From NCBI GenBank assembly GCA_963761975.1, contig CAVXIR010000002.1, positions 1,736,001 to 1,800,000 on the forward strand: a stretch of DNA of 64,000 nucleotides, given 5' to 3'. The notes below the pieces were generated by a model. It did no database searches, was not told where the DNA came from, and worked only from the letters and a program-made list of their open reading frames with translations. A program made the position numbers and the translations under genes. Origin of the DNA: JAMQPK01 sp963761975 (GTDB taxonomy: Bacteria; Acidobacteriota; Vicinamibacteria; Vicinamibacterales; JAMQPK01). This document shows, one piece after another, positions 1-9,568 of the stretch (within the stretch, counting starts at the first letter, position 1; each line of letters begins with the position of its first letter).

Positions 1-1
1 A

Positions 2-568
2 CGATTGCGGGGGGTATACCAGCCGCGCAGGGTCAGCGTCGTTATGCGCACCGAGCGCGCCGGTACGGAAAGCCTGTTGGAAGAAATGCGCAATGCCGTG
101 TCATCCGTGCACGCCAGTCTGCCCCTGGCGCAGGTGCAGACGCTTGGCGAGGTGTATGACCAGTCCATGGCACAAACGTCTTTCACGCTGGTGATGTTGG
201 CGATTGCCGGCACCATGGCGCTGCTGCTTGGTGTGTTCGGCCTTTACGGGGTGCTCTCGTACGCGGTGTCGCAGCGGCGGCGCGAAATTGGAATCCGGAT
301 GGCGCTCGGTGCCCAGGCGCCAGATATCCGCCGGCTGTTCGTGAGGCGAGGTCTGGTTCTGGCAGGAGGGGGTGTGACGATTGGACTGTGTGGCGCGGTG
401 GGTTTCTCACAGTTGATGGAATCGCTGCTATTCGGCATCAGTCCGCTCGATCCACTGACATTCGCCGTAGTTCCCGTCGTGCTCACGGCAGCCGCGGTTG
501 CGGCAAGCTATCTGCCGGCTCGCCGCGCCATGTTTGTCGATCCCGTGGAGACGATGAGGGCCGAGTGA
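2..568 (+). CDS. ABC transporter permease, C-terminal part (MacB/FtsX, ADOP type)
   Basis: The reading frame is open from the left edge, so only the last ~189 residues are present. The visible part has a periplasmic-domain tail, then a membrane segment near residues 55-85 (LVMLAIAGTMALLLGVFGLYG), the cytoplasmic-loop signature RRREIGIRMALGA, and two further membrane segments before the typical end DPVETMRAE. This is the FtsX/MacB permease C-terminus. The ADOP (acidobacterial duplicated orphan permease) assignment is inferred from the lineage and from the absence of a downstream ATPase gene. Such permeases are thought to work in export or lipoprotein/peptide efflux; the substrate cannot be read here. 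Confidence 0.85.
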   Translation, partial: RLRGVYQPRRVSVVMRTERAGTESLLEEMRNAVSSVHASLPLAQVQTLGEVYDQSMAQTSFTLVMLAIAGTMALLLGVFGLYGVLSYAVSQRRREIGIRMALGAQAPDIRRLFVRRGLVLAGGGVTIGLCGAVGFSQLMESLLFGISPLDPLTFAVVPVVLTAAAVAASYLPARRAMFVDPVETMRAE

Positions 569-670
569 ACCTGGTTGAACGGTGATCAATAGGGATCCCC
601 CTGGACTTTTGAACGATTTCCGTCCTCATCAAGGCGGCAGTTGCCTCATAATTCATAAGCCAGCTCTTCC

Positions 671-3600
671 ATGTTCTGCCCCTACTGCGGCTCTAATGTC
701 TATGACGGTGTAGGTCGCTGCGCGACCTGCAACAAGGCGCTTCCGTCTGGCCTCAGCGATAGCGACGTCACCCAAGTGAGCTCGGCTGCCGCTGCGGTGA
801 CCGTTCGTTCATTTGCGTCAGGTGACGAAGCCACACTCGTGACCCCACCACCGCCAGCCGGGCACGCTGTCGGCAAATCGGCGGATACAGGACCACTTGC
901 CGTCGGTGAAGCGTTCGGTGCCCGCTACCATCCCATTCGAGTGCTCGGCGTCGGCGGCATGGGCGCGGTGTATCACGTCTGGGACACAGAACTGGGGCAG
1001 GCCGTCGCATTAAAAGTCATTCGTCCGGAAACCGCGGGCGATTCCTTAGCAGCGCGCGAGATGGAGCGACGCTTCAAACAGGAGCTCGTCCTTGCGCGAC
1101 AAGTCACTCACAAGAACGTCGTCCGGATTCACGACCTCGGGGAGATCAACGGGATCAAGTACATCACGATGCCGTACCTCGAGGGCTCGGATCTCGCGTC
1201 CGTTTTGAAAAAAGAGGGCAAGCTGCCGGTCAGCACTGCCCTCCGTGTCGTTCGTGACGTGGCGTCGGGATTAGTGGCTGCGCACGAAGCTGGCGTTGTG
1301 CATCGCGATCTCAAGCCGGCGAACATCATGCTTGTCGGCGATCAGGCGATCATCATGGACTTCGGGATCGCCCGGTCCACCAGCGCACAGACGGTCACGC
1401 CGTCTGCCCCGGAGCCGTCTTCGCCGCACATCGGCGCGTTTCATCCGGTCACCGAATCGACGATGGCAGGGACGATCCTCGGGACCGTGGAGTACATGGC
1501 GCCGGAACAGGCGAAGGGCGAAGCCGTCGATCAACGAGCCGATCTTTATGCGCTCGGGTTGATCTTCTCCGACCTGCTGCTCGGCAGACGCCGCCCTGAG
1601 GGCAGCGTCCTCGACGAGCTGCAGCGACGCATCGAACAGAAGCCGGCGCCGGTGCGAACGGTGGACGCCACGATCCCCGAGGCGATCGAGCGTGTGATCG
1701 CTCGATGCGTCGAGCCGGATCCCGCGGCGCGGTATCAAACATCGAAAGAGCTCGTCGCGGAACTGGATCGGCTCGATGAAGAGGGGCACCCGCTTCCGAT
1801 TCATCGTGTCGTTGGTGTCAAAGTCATGGCCGCGGCGGTGGCACTGTTCGCTGTCTTGATCGCCGGCACATGGTGGTATGCGCGCGGGCCGGCGGTACCT
1901 GTTCAGCACGATCCGGTGTCCGTGCTGATCTCGGACTTCGCGAACGCCACGGGCGACCAGGCGTTCGACCGCACGCTCGAACCGGTGGTGAAGCTGGCGC
2001 TCGAAGGCGCAGGATTCATCAGCGCGCACAGCCGCAGCGACGTCAGGCGCAGCCTGGGTGTGCGTCCTCCCGATCAGCTCAATGAAGAATCCGCGAGAAA
2101 AATTGCCATCCAGCAGGGACTGGGTGTCGTGCTCTCCGGGTCGATTGACCGTCAGGGCAATCGTTACACGCTGAGCGTGAAAGCCGCTCAGGCGGTCACC
2201 GGTGAAGTGATTGCCGAGGCGCAGGAGAGAGCGTCCAACAAAGAAGACGTGGTGCCGGCCGCCACATCGCTGGCCAACCAGGTACGCGAGGCGCTCGGTG
2301 ACGAAGAGTCCGATTCGGCCAAACGCTTCGCGATGGAGACGCTCTCGGCCACGTCGCTCGACGTGGTTCGCGAGTACGCCGCGGCGATGGATGCCCTATC
2401 GCGCGGGCAGTTCGACGAGGCGAGGAAGAGCTTCTCGCGTACGCTTACGCTCGATCCGAAGTTCGGGCTCGGCTACCTGGGCCTTGCCACAACCTCGTGG
2501 AACCTCGATCACCAACAGGACGCCGAGGTGCACGCCAAGCAAGCCGTCAGTCACGTTGAAAGCATGACGGAGCGCGAGCGATACCGCACGCGTGGGATGT
2601 ATTACCTGATCACGAGCGACTATCAGTCGTGCGTCAAGGAATATGGGGATTTGATCGCTCGATATGCGGCGGACGCGGCGGCCCGCAACAACCTGGCGTT
2701 GTGCGCGACGTATCTGCGCGACATGCCCAAAGCGATGAACGAGATGCGGCAGGTCGTCAAGATCCTGCCCAATCGCGCGCTTTACCGAACGAATCTCGCG
2801 CTGTACAGCAACTACAGCGGCGATTTCCAGGGCGGAGAGCAGGAAGCGCGGGCGATGAAAGAACCGGGGATGTACGGTCTATTCGCCTTGGCACTCGCCC
2901 AGATGGGTCAAGGGCTGATACCACAGGCGACGGAGACCTATCAGGCGCTGGGGAAGGTCGATGCGCAGGGGCGATCGTTGATGACCTCGGGGTTGAGCGA
3001 TCTCGCCAGCTACGAAGGCCGCTTCTCCGAAGCCGAACAAATGCTGACGCAAGGTGCCGCCGCCGACCTTGCGGCGAAAGATCCAGACAAGGCTGCGGCC
3101 AAGTTCGCCGCGCTCGGCTACGCCCTCATACAGCAGGGGAAGAACGGTCCGGCTGTTGCGGCCGCTGCGCAGGCGCTGAAGAACAGTCAGACGGTGAAGA
3201 CCCGGTTTCTGGCCGCCCGCACGTTCGCTGAGGCCGGCGACTTCAAGCAGGCGCAGGCGCTGGCTGCCGGCATGGCGAAAGAGCTTCAGGCCGAATCACA
3301 GGCCTACGCCAAGATCATCGAAGGCATGATCTTTCTGCAGCAAAAAGATCCCCGGCAGGCGATCAAGAGCCTGACAGAGGCGAACACGCTGCTCGACACG
3401 TGGATCGGCCACTTCGAACTCGGCCGGGCGTATCTGGACGCGGGCGCTCCGCTTCAGGCCGACTCGGAATTCGACCGGTGCCTCAAACGGCGCGGCGAAA
3501 CGCTCTCGCTGTTCCTCGACGAGGAACCGACCTTCGCGTACTTCCCGCGCGTCTACTACTATCAGGGCCGCGTCCGCGAAGCGCTGAAAGCCGACGGATT

Positions 3601-3688
3601 CGCCAACTCGTACCGCGCGTATCTGGCGATCCGCGGCAACTCGAAAGAAGACCCGCTGCTTCCGGACGTACGCCGCCGCGCCGGCTGA
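671..3688 (+). CDS. Zinc-ribbon Ser/Thr protein kinase with TPR output domain
   Basis: A 1005-residue Hanks-type kinase. It starts with a zinc ribbon (CPYC at 3-6, CATC at 17-20), followed by the kinase domain at about 85-360 with glycine loop GVGGMGAVY, HRDLKPANIML catalytic loop and DFGIA. A single membrane segment lies near 380-400 (VMAAAVALFAVLIAGTWWYA). The external half starts with a region resembling TolB-like/adenylate-cyclase-associated domains (VSVLISDFANATGD), then TPR-like helical repeats to the end. All catalytic motifs are present, so it should be active. The TPR part probably binds partner proteins outside the membrane. It converges with the next gene with no bases between the stop codons. 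No clear ribosome site precedes the ATG. Confidence 0.92.
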   Translation: MFCPYCGSNVYDGVGRCATCNKALPSGLSDSDVTQVSSAAAAVTVRSFASGDEATLVTPPPPAGHAVGKSADTGPLAVGEAFGARYHPIRVLGVGGMGAVYHVWDTELGQAVALKVIRPETAGDSLAAREMERRFKQELVLARQVTHKNVVRIHDLGEINGIKYITMPYLEGSDLASVLKKEGKLPVSTALRVVRDVASGLVAAHEAGVVHRDLKPANIMLVGDQAIIMDFGIARSTSAQTVTPSAPEPSSPHIGAFHPVTESTMAGTILGTVEYMAPEQAKGEAVDQRADLYALGLIFSDLLLGRRRPEGSVLDELQRRIEQKPAPVRTVDATIPEAIERVIARCVEPDPAARYQTSKELVAELDRLDEEGHPLPIHRVVGVKVMAAAVALFAVLIAGTWWYARGPAVPVQHDPVSVLISDFANATGDQAFDRTLEPVVKLALEGAGFISAHSRSDVRRSLGVRPPDQLNEESARKIAIQQGLGVVLSGSIDRQGNRYTLSVKAAQAVTGEVIAEAQERASNKEDVVPAATSLANQVREALGDEESDSAKRFAMETLSATSLDVVREYAAAMDALSRGQFDEARKSFSRTLTLDPKFGLGYLGLATTSWNLDHQQDAEVHAKQAVSHVESMTERERYRTRGMYYLITSDYQSCVKEYGDLIARYAADAAARNNLALCATYLRDMPKAMNEMRQVVKILPNRALYRTNLALYSNYSGDFQGGEQEARAMKEPGMYGLFALALAQMGQGLIPQATETYQALGKVDAQGRSLMTSGLSDLASYEGRFSEAEQMLTQGAAADLAAKDPDKAAAKFAALGYALIQQGKNGPAVAAAAQALKNSQTVKTRFLAARTFAEAGDFKQAQALAAGMAKELQAESQAYAKIIEGMIFLQQKDPRQAIKSLTEANTLLDTWIGHFELGRAYLDAGAPLQADSEFDRCLKRRGETLSLFLDEEPTFAYFPRVYYYQGRVREALKADGFANSYRAYLAIRGNSKEDPLLPDVRRRAG

Positions 3689-6600
3689 TCAGGGCGCGGG
3701 CGCGGTTACAACAATCGACACCACCCCCACGTTAGAAGTTCGAGTCGTATCGACGTCCTTCACCACGTACTGGAACGTATCAGTGCCCAAGGGGATCAGC
3801 GGAGCCTGGTAGACGAAACCTCCATTCGCGTTCAGCCAAACCTTGCCGCCATTCGTTGACGCGAATGAACCGTCGGGGTTGAAGATCGCAGTGGGTGTGG
3901 GTGCCGCGCTGAGCGGCGGACCGCCCACAGCATCTGGGCTGTCAACGTCCGTGTCGTTGCCAAGCACGCCCGGTGCGGCGACGGTAAGTTGGGCGCCGGC
4001 GACCACACTGTAGGTTGCGGGGGGAGCCGGATCGTTCACCGCAACAGGCGCGATATTGACTGCAGTGATGCTTACGTCGGACGCGCTGACCCCAGTGCCA
4101 AAAAACGCCGCCACGATATAGGTGAAGGCGCCGATGGGACGCTCTGTGGGATCCACGAATGTATAGGCACCCTGTCCCGAGACCGTTGGGACAAAACCGA
4201 GGAACGTCTGGGTGCCTGTGGTGGTGCCACCCGGGACGCGGTAGATTCGGTACTCGGTTTCGCTTCCGAGGTTGGTCCGCGTCCAGTCGAGCTGAATCCG
4301 ATGGCACTGCGCCGGTAGCAGATCGCAGCTATCTGTGATGCCGCCCACTGAGATGGCGGTCAATTCGTTCGGTGGCGCGAATCCACTCGCCGCGACAAGG
4401 TCGAAGGTCAGTTCACCGTCGGCAGCGCTGTCGCCTAGTCCCGAATCACCCAGGCCTAAATCGCCGCCGCCCATGTCGGCCAGACCCATATCGGCTAGGC
4501 CCATATCCGCGAGACCCATGTCGGCGAGGCCGAGTCCGGCTCGTCCGAGGTCTCCACGATTCAAATCTCCACGGCCCAGGTCGCCTAGCGCAAGATTGCC
4601 GCTCCCCATGTCTGCCAGACCCATATCGGCCAGACCCATGTCGGCCAGACCCGTATCCAGTGACAGCGGGCCCATGAAGGCGCCGTAGTCCTGCGTCACC
4701 GGGTCGAAGACCCAGAACCATGCGCCGACATTCCGCCGGCTTCCGAGCTGGTTCAAACGGATGTTGTTCCAGTCGTGGAACCCCGGGTTGAGCGATTCGA
4801 TAGCGCCGTTGAAGTTCAGGTCCTGTCCTGCGGCCGCTACCTGTGTTGTCGACGATTTGGTCCAATCGATCTGATCGACCGTTTCGTTAATGCTCCCGCT
4901 GTCGACGCGGACCATCCGAGTTTCTATCTCCTGGCCGGCGGCGTTGGTCCGCAATGGCGTGCCATCACAATGTTTGCTTGCTGGAGTGCCGATGACACCT
5001 GCCCCTGGCAGCGCATACCAACCCGTTCGGTAGGCAGGCGCGTTCCCCGTGAGCGTGTCAAAGCCGAGCCCGTCGGGCTCAGTCAGCGATCCTTCGTTCA
5101 GCAGAGGCAATTGCTGTCCTGAGAAGTCCACAATCGACGGCCCGGAGTTCTTGCGCAATCCGCGCAGCTGGAACAGGTAGTTCATCACGCTCAAGTAGTT
5201 CGATTTGCAATTGGGCTCCGTCGCCGCGCCGCCGTGCCTCAGCTGAAACGTATGACCCAACTCGTGCGCGAGCGTCGCGGCCTGCATATAGTCCGTCCCG
5301 ACAGGCCTTCCGGAGCTGTCGTTGAACCCGCCCAACGCGACCATGGCGTCGCCGCCCGGAAAGTCGGCGACGCCGGTATTGGTGACCGGCACATGGAACA
5401 AGTCATTCGTTGCCTGACATTGAGTGTCCGGGAAACCAAAATTGGGACTCAACGGATCTTTGACAAGACAGTCATCCTTCGGCAGGCCGAGGGCATGCGC
5501 GAACAGCACGTACCGGAACATGTCTTTCCGGTTGCGATCGAAGATCCTCTCGCAGGTTGTGGCGACCAGCCCATCCGTTTCAGCCGCGGCACAATCCTCG
5601 TCCGAGACCAGGGGGTCGAGCGGCCTATCCCGGAGAAATCGGAAGCCGCTCTTCCACCCGACTGTCCCCGGATACGCCGAAAACTGACAAATCCATGGTG
5701 GGTCGTTCGTGCCGCGCGCACACTGGGTGTCTGACTCATCGAACGCTTCGCCGCCCCGAGCGCCGGCGTCAATGAGATAGGGATCACCCGCGCCGGGAGG
5801 TAAGTTGGGGCCGAGATCGATATGGAGATCGATGCCTGTCGACCCATCGGGATTGGTGATCGGCGCGTCGCGGAACATTTTGCCGATCTTCTCGATCGCC
5901 GCATGTGTCGGCGCATGGCTATGCTCCGGCTTCGACACGCCGCCGTACAAGTATTCGCCCCTCGTCTGAAAGTACCCGATTTCAACGAAGATGTCCTTGC
6001 GACCTGGGTGCGCGCCCATCGCCCACAGATTGGGCAGCGGATTACCAACCGGATCGTAGAGCGTCGCCGCAGACGACTCCCACTTGTCGAGCAGGCCGTC
6101 GCGATCGTTATCTTTGACCTGTGTGCGGTAGATGATGGCGCTCCAAGTCAAACAGTCGTGCGCCCCGTTGCGTGGCGCGTTGACCGAGGTCGTCATCGCG
6201 TCACCAGTGATGGCGCCCGTGTTTCGGGTGACGTTGTCCCAGGCCTCGCCTTGCAAACCACGAAACGCGTTGTTCTCGTTAATCCCGGGCGCCACCAGTA
6301 TCTCGGTCTTATTGGCCTGGGCGCCGCCGGTGATGTGCGTGATCTTCCCTTGCACGCTCGCCGGATCGTAGAACCCTTTCATGATCTGGGACATGCCGCG
6401 CGTGGCGTTGTTCAGAGTGTAGCTGCCGTCATAGATGACGATCGCATTCAAGTTCTCGGTTGGAGACGGGCTCGGGCTCCGATAAATCACAACCAGACTT
6501 GCGCCAAAAGCTTTTGGTGTCTTGTTCGAATTCCCGGTGTCAGGAAGCTGGACCGTGTGGAGCCTGTTGATCTGGTGCCGCCCATTACCTCCGACCGGCA

Positions 6601-7105
6601 GGAAACGTTTGACGTCGGCCCGGTAGGAATATGTCTTTTTCCCGCCGCCGGATGACCCCGTTCCGCCTCCGCCGCTCCAGCATGGCGACGTTCCGGCAGG
6701 ATCGCTCACAAAGGCAATCGGCCCAGCCGGCGTTGGGATCGCAGGAGGCCCGGGTACGCTCAGAAGGTGGCCGTTGAACGTCGCGCCCTGGGCGCCGGAA
6801 TCCGGTCCGTCCGAGGTGACGACCTGCCAATAGAGAAAAGCGGCCAGTATTTCGGCGTCGTTCGGCACGCCGCTCGTGCGCATGTCGATGGTGCCCGTGG
6901 CGATCCCGTTGACTCCACGCCCCCAGAGGCCGACGCCAGCTACGGCGTAGTCGCCGGTGACGAAGTAATTCTTGAAGAACTTCAGCGGTTGGGCCTGGCC
7001 GAATCCCCGCTCACCCTGCGCGGCCATTACGACGCAGAAGGTCAGGAGGCCGATACAGCCTCTAACTGACCCGAAAGACACGAGACGACGGCTGGTGCGG
7101 GTCAC
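3689..7105 (-). CDS. Secreted metzincin-like metalloprotease with internal pentapeptide-repeat block
   Basis: I place the start at the GTG at 7105, which follows AAAGGGGAAT at a normal distance; a 15-residue longer ATG form exists. The protein is then 1138 residues with a signal peptide ending near GFGQA. A zinc-site motif HELGHTFQLRH lies at about 613-623; it fits HExxHxxxxxH but has Q where metzincins usually have G. At about 815-891 a run of five-residue units of the form A-D-M-G-L, varying to G-D-L-G-R, matches the A(D/N)Lxx pentapeptide pattern. A fibronectin-like segment follows, then an Ig/cadherin-like tail (VLGNDTDVDS) near 1046. The protein is probably exported. Whether it is proteolytic is an inference from the zinc motif. 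Confidence 0.8.
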   Translation of the reverse strand: MTRTSRRLVSFGSVRGCIGLLTFCVVMAAQGERGFGQAQPLKFFKNYFVTGDYAVAGVGLWGRGVNGIATGTIDMRTSGVPNDAEILAAFLYWQVVTSDGPDSGAQGATFNGHLLSVPGPPAIPTPAGPIAFVSDPAGTSPCWSGGGGTGSSGGGKKTYSYRADVKRFLPVGGNGRHQINRLHTVQLPDTGNSNKTPKAFGASLVVIYRSPSPSPTENLNAIVIYDGSYTLNNATRGMSQIMKGFYDPASVQGKITHITGGAQANKTEILVAPGINENNAFRGLQGEAWDNVTRNTGAITGDAMTTSVNAPRNGAHDCLTWSAIIYRTQVKDNDRDGLLDKWESSAATLYDPVGNPLPNLWAMGAHPGRKDIFVEIGYFQTRGEYLYGGVSKPEHSHAPTHAAIEKIGKMFRDAPITNPDGSTGIDLHIDLGPNLPPGAGDPYLIDAGARGGEAFDESDTQCARGTNDPPWICQFSAYPGTVGWKSGFRFLRDRPLDPLVSDEDCAAAETDGLVATTCERIFDRNRKDMFRYVLFAHALGLPKDDCLVKDPLSPNFGFPDTQCQATNDLFHVPVTNTGVADFPGGDAMVALGGFNDSSGRPVGTDYMQAATLAHELGHTFQLRHGGAATEPNCKSNYLSVMNYLFQLRGLRKNSGPSIVDFSGQQLPLLNEGSLTEPDGLGFDTLTGNAPAYRTGWYALPGAGVIGTPASKHCDGTPLRTNAAGQEIETRMVRVDSGSINETVDQIDWTKSSTTQVAAAGQDLNFNGAIESLNPGFHDWNNIRLNQLGSRRNVGAWFWVFDPVTQDYGAFMGPLSLDTGLADMGLADMGLADMGSGNLALGDLGRGDLNRGDLGRAGLGLADMGLADMGLADMGLADMGGGDLGLGDSGLGDSAADGELTFDLVAASGFAPPNELTAISVGGITDSCDLLPAQCHRIQLDWTRTNLGSETEYRIYRVPGGTTTGTQTFLGFVPTVSGQGAYTFVDPTERPIGAFTYIVAAFFGTGVSASDVSITAVNIAPVAVNDPAPPATYSVVAGAQLTVAAPGVLGNDTDVDSPDAVGGPPLSAAPTPTAIFNPDGSFASTNGGKVWLNANGGFVYQAPLIPLGTDTFQYVVKDVDTTRTSNVGVVSIVVTAPAP
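4430..4660 (-). repeat. Pentapeptide-repeat block inside the metzincin-like gene
   Basis: About fifteen consecutive 15-bp units encode GLADM/GRGDL-type pentapeptides. The units at both ends are nearly identical (GLADM x3-4), while the centre has diverged (GSGNL ALGDL GRGDL NRGDL). That pattern suggests recent duplication at the flanks. A quadrilateral beta-helix is the expected fold for the family. Confidence 0.8.
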
Positions 7106-7313
7106 GTGGGATTCCCCTTTTTTTGACGTAGAAGTATCTTGGTGGGCCAAAGAGTCTGTTCAAAAACAGCGCATCAATCGAGCTATCGAACATGATTGCA
7201 TAGAAATATAACGAATGGGGCTCGATTTTGAACGGGCACACCCAGACAGAGAGGTCGTTCACCAGGCAGTTTCAGACAATTTTGTTCGAAATTAGGGCCA
7301 AGTAGGCTGCGCC

Positions 7314-7667
7314 TCAGGCTTGCGGCGCGCCGTAACTCGCCAACGCCTGTGCCTCGTCGTCGTAAATCCCCAGAATAGCTGTCAGCCGAGTCACCACCAG
7401 CAATTCGCGAAGGCGACTGGTCGGGCTGAACAGCTTGAGCGAGCCGCCGTGATTTTTGGCCGTCGAGTTTGCCTGAACGAGCTCTCCCAATCCAGCACTG
7501 TCGACGTACGACACGCCGGCGAGGTCGATGAGCACCCTCGTGTGGCCCTGCTGGACAAGACCGCGCACCTTGTCGTGCAACATCGCGTTGCGATTTTTCT
7601 TCAGAGTGATATCACCGCTGACCTTGACGATGACCACGTCGCCCGTTGTGCGCTCTTCAAGTTGCAT
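7314..7667 (-). CDS. STAS-domain anti-sigma factor antagonist
   Basis: 117 residues covering one STAS domain. The conserved phosphorylation segment VDSAGLGELV is intact (Ser near residue 58), as in SpoIIAA/RsbV. In partner switching such a protein, when unphosphorylated, captures an anti-sigma kinase and frees a sigma factor. It is divergent from the FHA-SpoIIE phosphatase 26 bp away, which is the kind of enzyme that dephosphorylates this serine, so the pair is probably one signalling module. No RsbW-like kinase is in the window. The start follows a G-rich stretch (GGGGGG) just before the ATG. Confidence 0.88.
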   Translation of the reverse strand: MQLEERTTGDVVIVKVSGDITLKKNRNAMLHDKVRGLVQQGHTRVLIDLAGVSYVDSAGLGELVQANSTAKNHGGSLKLFSPTSRLRELLVVTRLTAILGIYDDEAQALASYGAPQA

Positions 7668-7692
7668 CCCCCCGGATTCTAGGTGATCCGGA

Positions 7693-8913
7693 ATGAAAAA
7701 ATCCAGCGATGCGGCATGCGCCGAGTTCGCGTTCGATAGTCATTGCCTCAAGCACATGTTATCGATCATGCTGACGAGCCAGGTGACGCCTCTGGACGAC
7801 GAATTCGAGCGGACCATGCTCGCCGGCCGAAAGCCGGTGTCTGATGGCACTCTCGCGGAAGCAATCGGCCACTATCTCGTCGTCCTGCAGGGCACCGAAC
7901 CCGGAAAACTCATCGAGATTACGTCGGCCCCCATTACGATCGGGCGCGACGCACAGCAGACGCTGGTATTCCAGGACGCGGAATTGTCGCGGCGGCATGC
8001 GCGCGTCACGCTCGCCAACAGCGAAGCCGTCGCCGAAGATCTGGGATCGACCAATGGCACGTTCGTCGAAGGCGAACGCATCGCCAAACCGGTGACGCTG
8101 CGACACGGTAACGTGGTTCGAATCGGAAGCCAGGTGTTTCGCTACGAACGGCGCAGCCGGCGTGAGGCCGAGCGCGCTGAGGCGCTCGATCGCGATCTTC
8201 TGCGCGCCAGCAACTACGTGCTGTCGCTGCTGCCTGCGCGGCTCGCCACAGGTCCCGTGCTGGCGGAATGGCGGTTCGTTCCGTCGACTCAGTTGGGAGG
8301 CGACGCCTTCGGGTACTACTGGCTGGATCCGGAAACGTTCGTGTTCTACCTCATCGACGTGTCCGGCCACGGTGCCGGCTCGGCGATGCATTCGGTCACC
8401 GTCCTGAACGTCCTCCGCCAACGCGCGTTGCCTCAGGTCGATTTCAGAGATCCCGCCAGTGTGCTCTCGAGCCTGAACAACCGGTTTCAGATGGACGACC
8501 ACAACGGCCTGTTTCTGACGATGTGGTACGGCGTCTATCACACGACCGATCGCACGTTGACCAGTGGCTCGGCTGGACACCACCCGGCGTACCTCGTGGA
8601 CCCGGAGAGACGCGCCGCAGAGCCGGTCGGCGATGCCGCGCTCATGATTGGCGTCATGCGCAACATGACGTTCCCCGTCCGGCGGACCATCGTTCCACCC
8701 GGAAGCGCGCTGTATCTCTTCAGCGACGGCGTGTTTGAAATCGTCACGAAAGATGATCAGCGATGGAGCCGCGAAGATTTCCTGCCGCTGCTCGTCGCGC
8801 CGATGTTACCCAATGCCGCGGAAGCCGACCGGATCTATGAATCGGTTAAACAGGCGGCCCAGCCGGGTCCCCTGGATGATGACTTCTCTTTGCTCGTCGT
8901 TACCTTTCCGTAG
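7693..8913 (+). CDS. FHA domain - SpoIIE/RsbU-type PP2C phosphatase
   Basis: 406 residues. An FHA domain occupies about 58-150, with IGRD, LSRRHA and STNGTF motifs for phosphothreonine binding. A short coiled linker (RRSRREAERAEALDRD) leads to a SpoIIE-type phosphatase at about 190-405 with metal-binding signatures GGDAFGY and IDVSGHGAGSAM and the late DDDFSLLVV. It probably dephosphorylates the STAS protein encoded divergently. The FHA part suggests recruitment by a Ser/Thr kinase, and two such kinases lie in the window (inference). The first 25 residues are atypical, so an internal ATG near 7768 is a possible alternative start. The 3' end overlaps the convergent exonuclease gene by 14 bp. 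Confidence 0.88.
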   Translation: MKKSSDAACAEFAFDSHCLKHMLSIMLTSQVTPLDDEFERTMLAGRKPVSDGTLAEAIGHYLVVLQGTEPGKLIEITSAPITIGRDAQQTLVFQDAELSRRHARVTLANSEAVAEDLGSTNGTFVEGERIAKPVTLRHGNVVRIGSQVFRYERRSRREAERAEALDRDLLRASNYVLSLLPARLATGPVLAEWRFVPSTQLGGDAFGYYWLDPETFVFYLIDVSGHGAGSAMHSVTVLNVLRQRALPQVDFRDPASVLSSLNNRFQMDDHNGLFLTMWYGVYHTTDRTLTSGSAGHHPAYLVDPERRAAEPVGDAALMIGVMRNMTFPVRRTIVPPGSALYLFSDGVFEIVTKDDQRWSREDFLPLLVAPMLPNAAEADRIYESVKQAAQPGPLDDDFSLLVVTFP

Positions 8914-9568
8914 CATCCACAGGGAACATTTCGCTGAGCCGCCCCAGGGTAGCGCGGCCATGCTTCGACGCAAGGCGCAAGAGACGCAGGAACACTTGAG
9001 CCGTGATGAACGCGTCGCCGGCTGCGGTGTGCCGGTCGTGAGGAACGATCTCGAACATCCCGCATAACGCGTCCAGCGTAAAACGCCGGATGGGTGGGCG
9101 TCCCGCGAACGCGCCGTCCCGCTCGAGGTGGAGCGTCAGATCCATCGTGTCGAGGCTCCGATTGGCCATCGACATGTTCCAGTGACGCTCGCAGCCGGCA
9201 TCGAAGGTCGCAATGTCGTGGCCGATGTGGTGGCCGACGATGACGCCGTCGCGAAGATAATCGAGAAAAGCCGCCAGCGCGTCGGGCTCGGCGAGTCCGC
9301 CCCGGCTGGCGTCTCGCGTGATGCCATGGACGGTCACTGCCTCTGTGTTGTGCTCGAGCTCGAGCATGGCGGAAAAGGCATCGTCGAGCACGATCTCCCC
9401 GTTCCGGACGGCGACGGCGCCGATCGTCACGATCCGGTCGACGCGCGGGTTGAGCCCCGTCGTTTCGGTATCGACGACGACGAAGCGCACCTCGTCAATT
9501 GGCGTGTCGTCGGTCCACGTCGTGGCGAAGCACTCCTGGTACCGGGCGAGAAACGTCGGCTGCGTCAT
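8900..9568 (-). CDS. DnaQ-like 3'-5' exonuclease (DEDDh)
   Basis: 222 residues. Exo I VVDTETTG, Exo II region with HHIGHDIATFD, and Exo III HTAAGDAFITAQ (H-x4-D) are all present, so the DEDDh active site is complete. The family removes nucleotides from DNA or RNA 3' ends; this stand-alone form is not the polymerase III proofreading subunit by context. Its ATG overlaps the stop codon of the upstream cNMP/CBS/DUF294 gene by 4 bp, so the two are translationally coupled. This exonuclease/DUF294 pairing recurs in bacteria, usually beside a sodium-solute symporter, but no symporter is present here. Confidence 0.88.
   Translation of the reverse strand: MTQPTFLARYQECFATTWTDDTPIDEVRFVVVDTETTGLNPRVDRIVTIGAVAVRNGEIVLDDAFSAMLELEHNTEAVTVHGITRDASRGGLAEPDALAAFLDYLRDGVIVGHHIGHDIATFDAGCERHWNMSMANRSLDTMDLTLHLERDGAFAGRPPIRRFTLDALCGMFEIVPHDRHTAAGDAFITAQVFLRLLRLASKHGRATLGRLSEMFPVDATER

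Noticed and set aside
1271..2029. 252-codon frame opposite the first kinase
   Set aside because: Antisense shadow over the kinase region and TolB-like part; no motif.
4335..4688. Repeat-containing plus-strand frame (SARPI/SARPM units)
   Set aside because: It is the reverse-strand reading of the pentapeptide block, so its repeats are a by-product.
5822..6655. 277-codon plus-strand frame opposite the metzincin-like gene
   Set aside because: No recognised family; lies fully within the real gene on the other strand.
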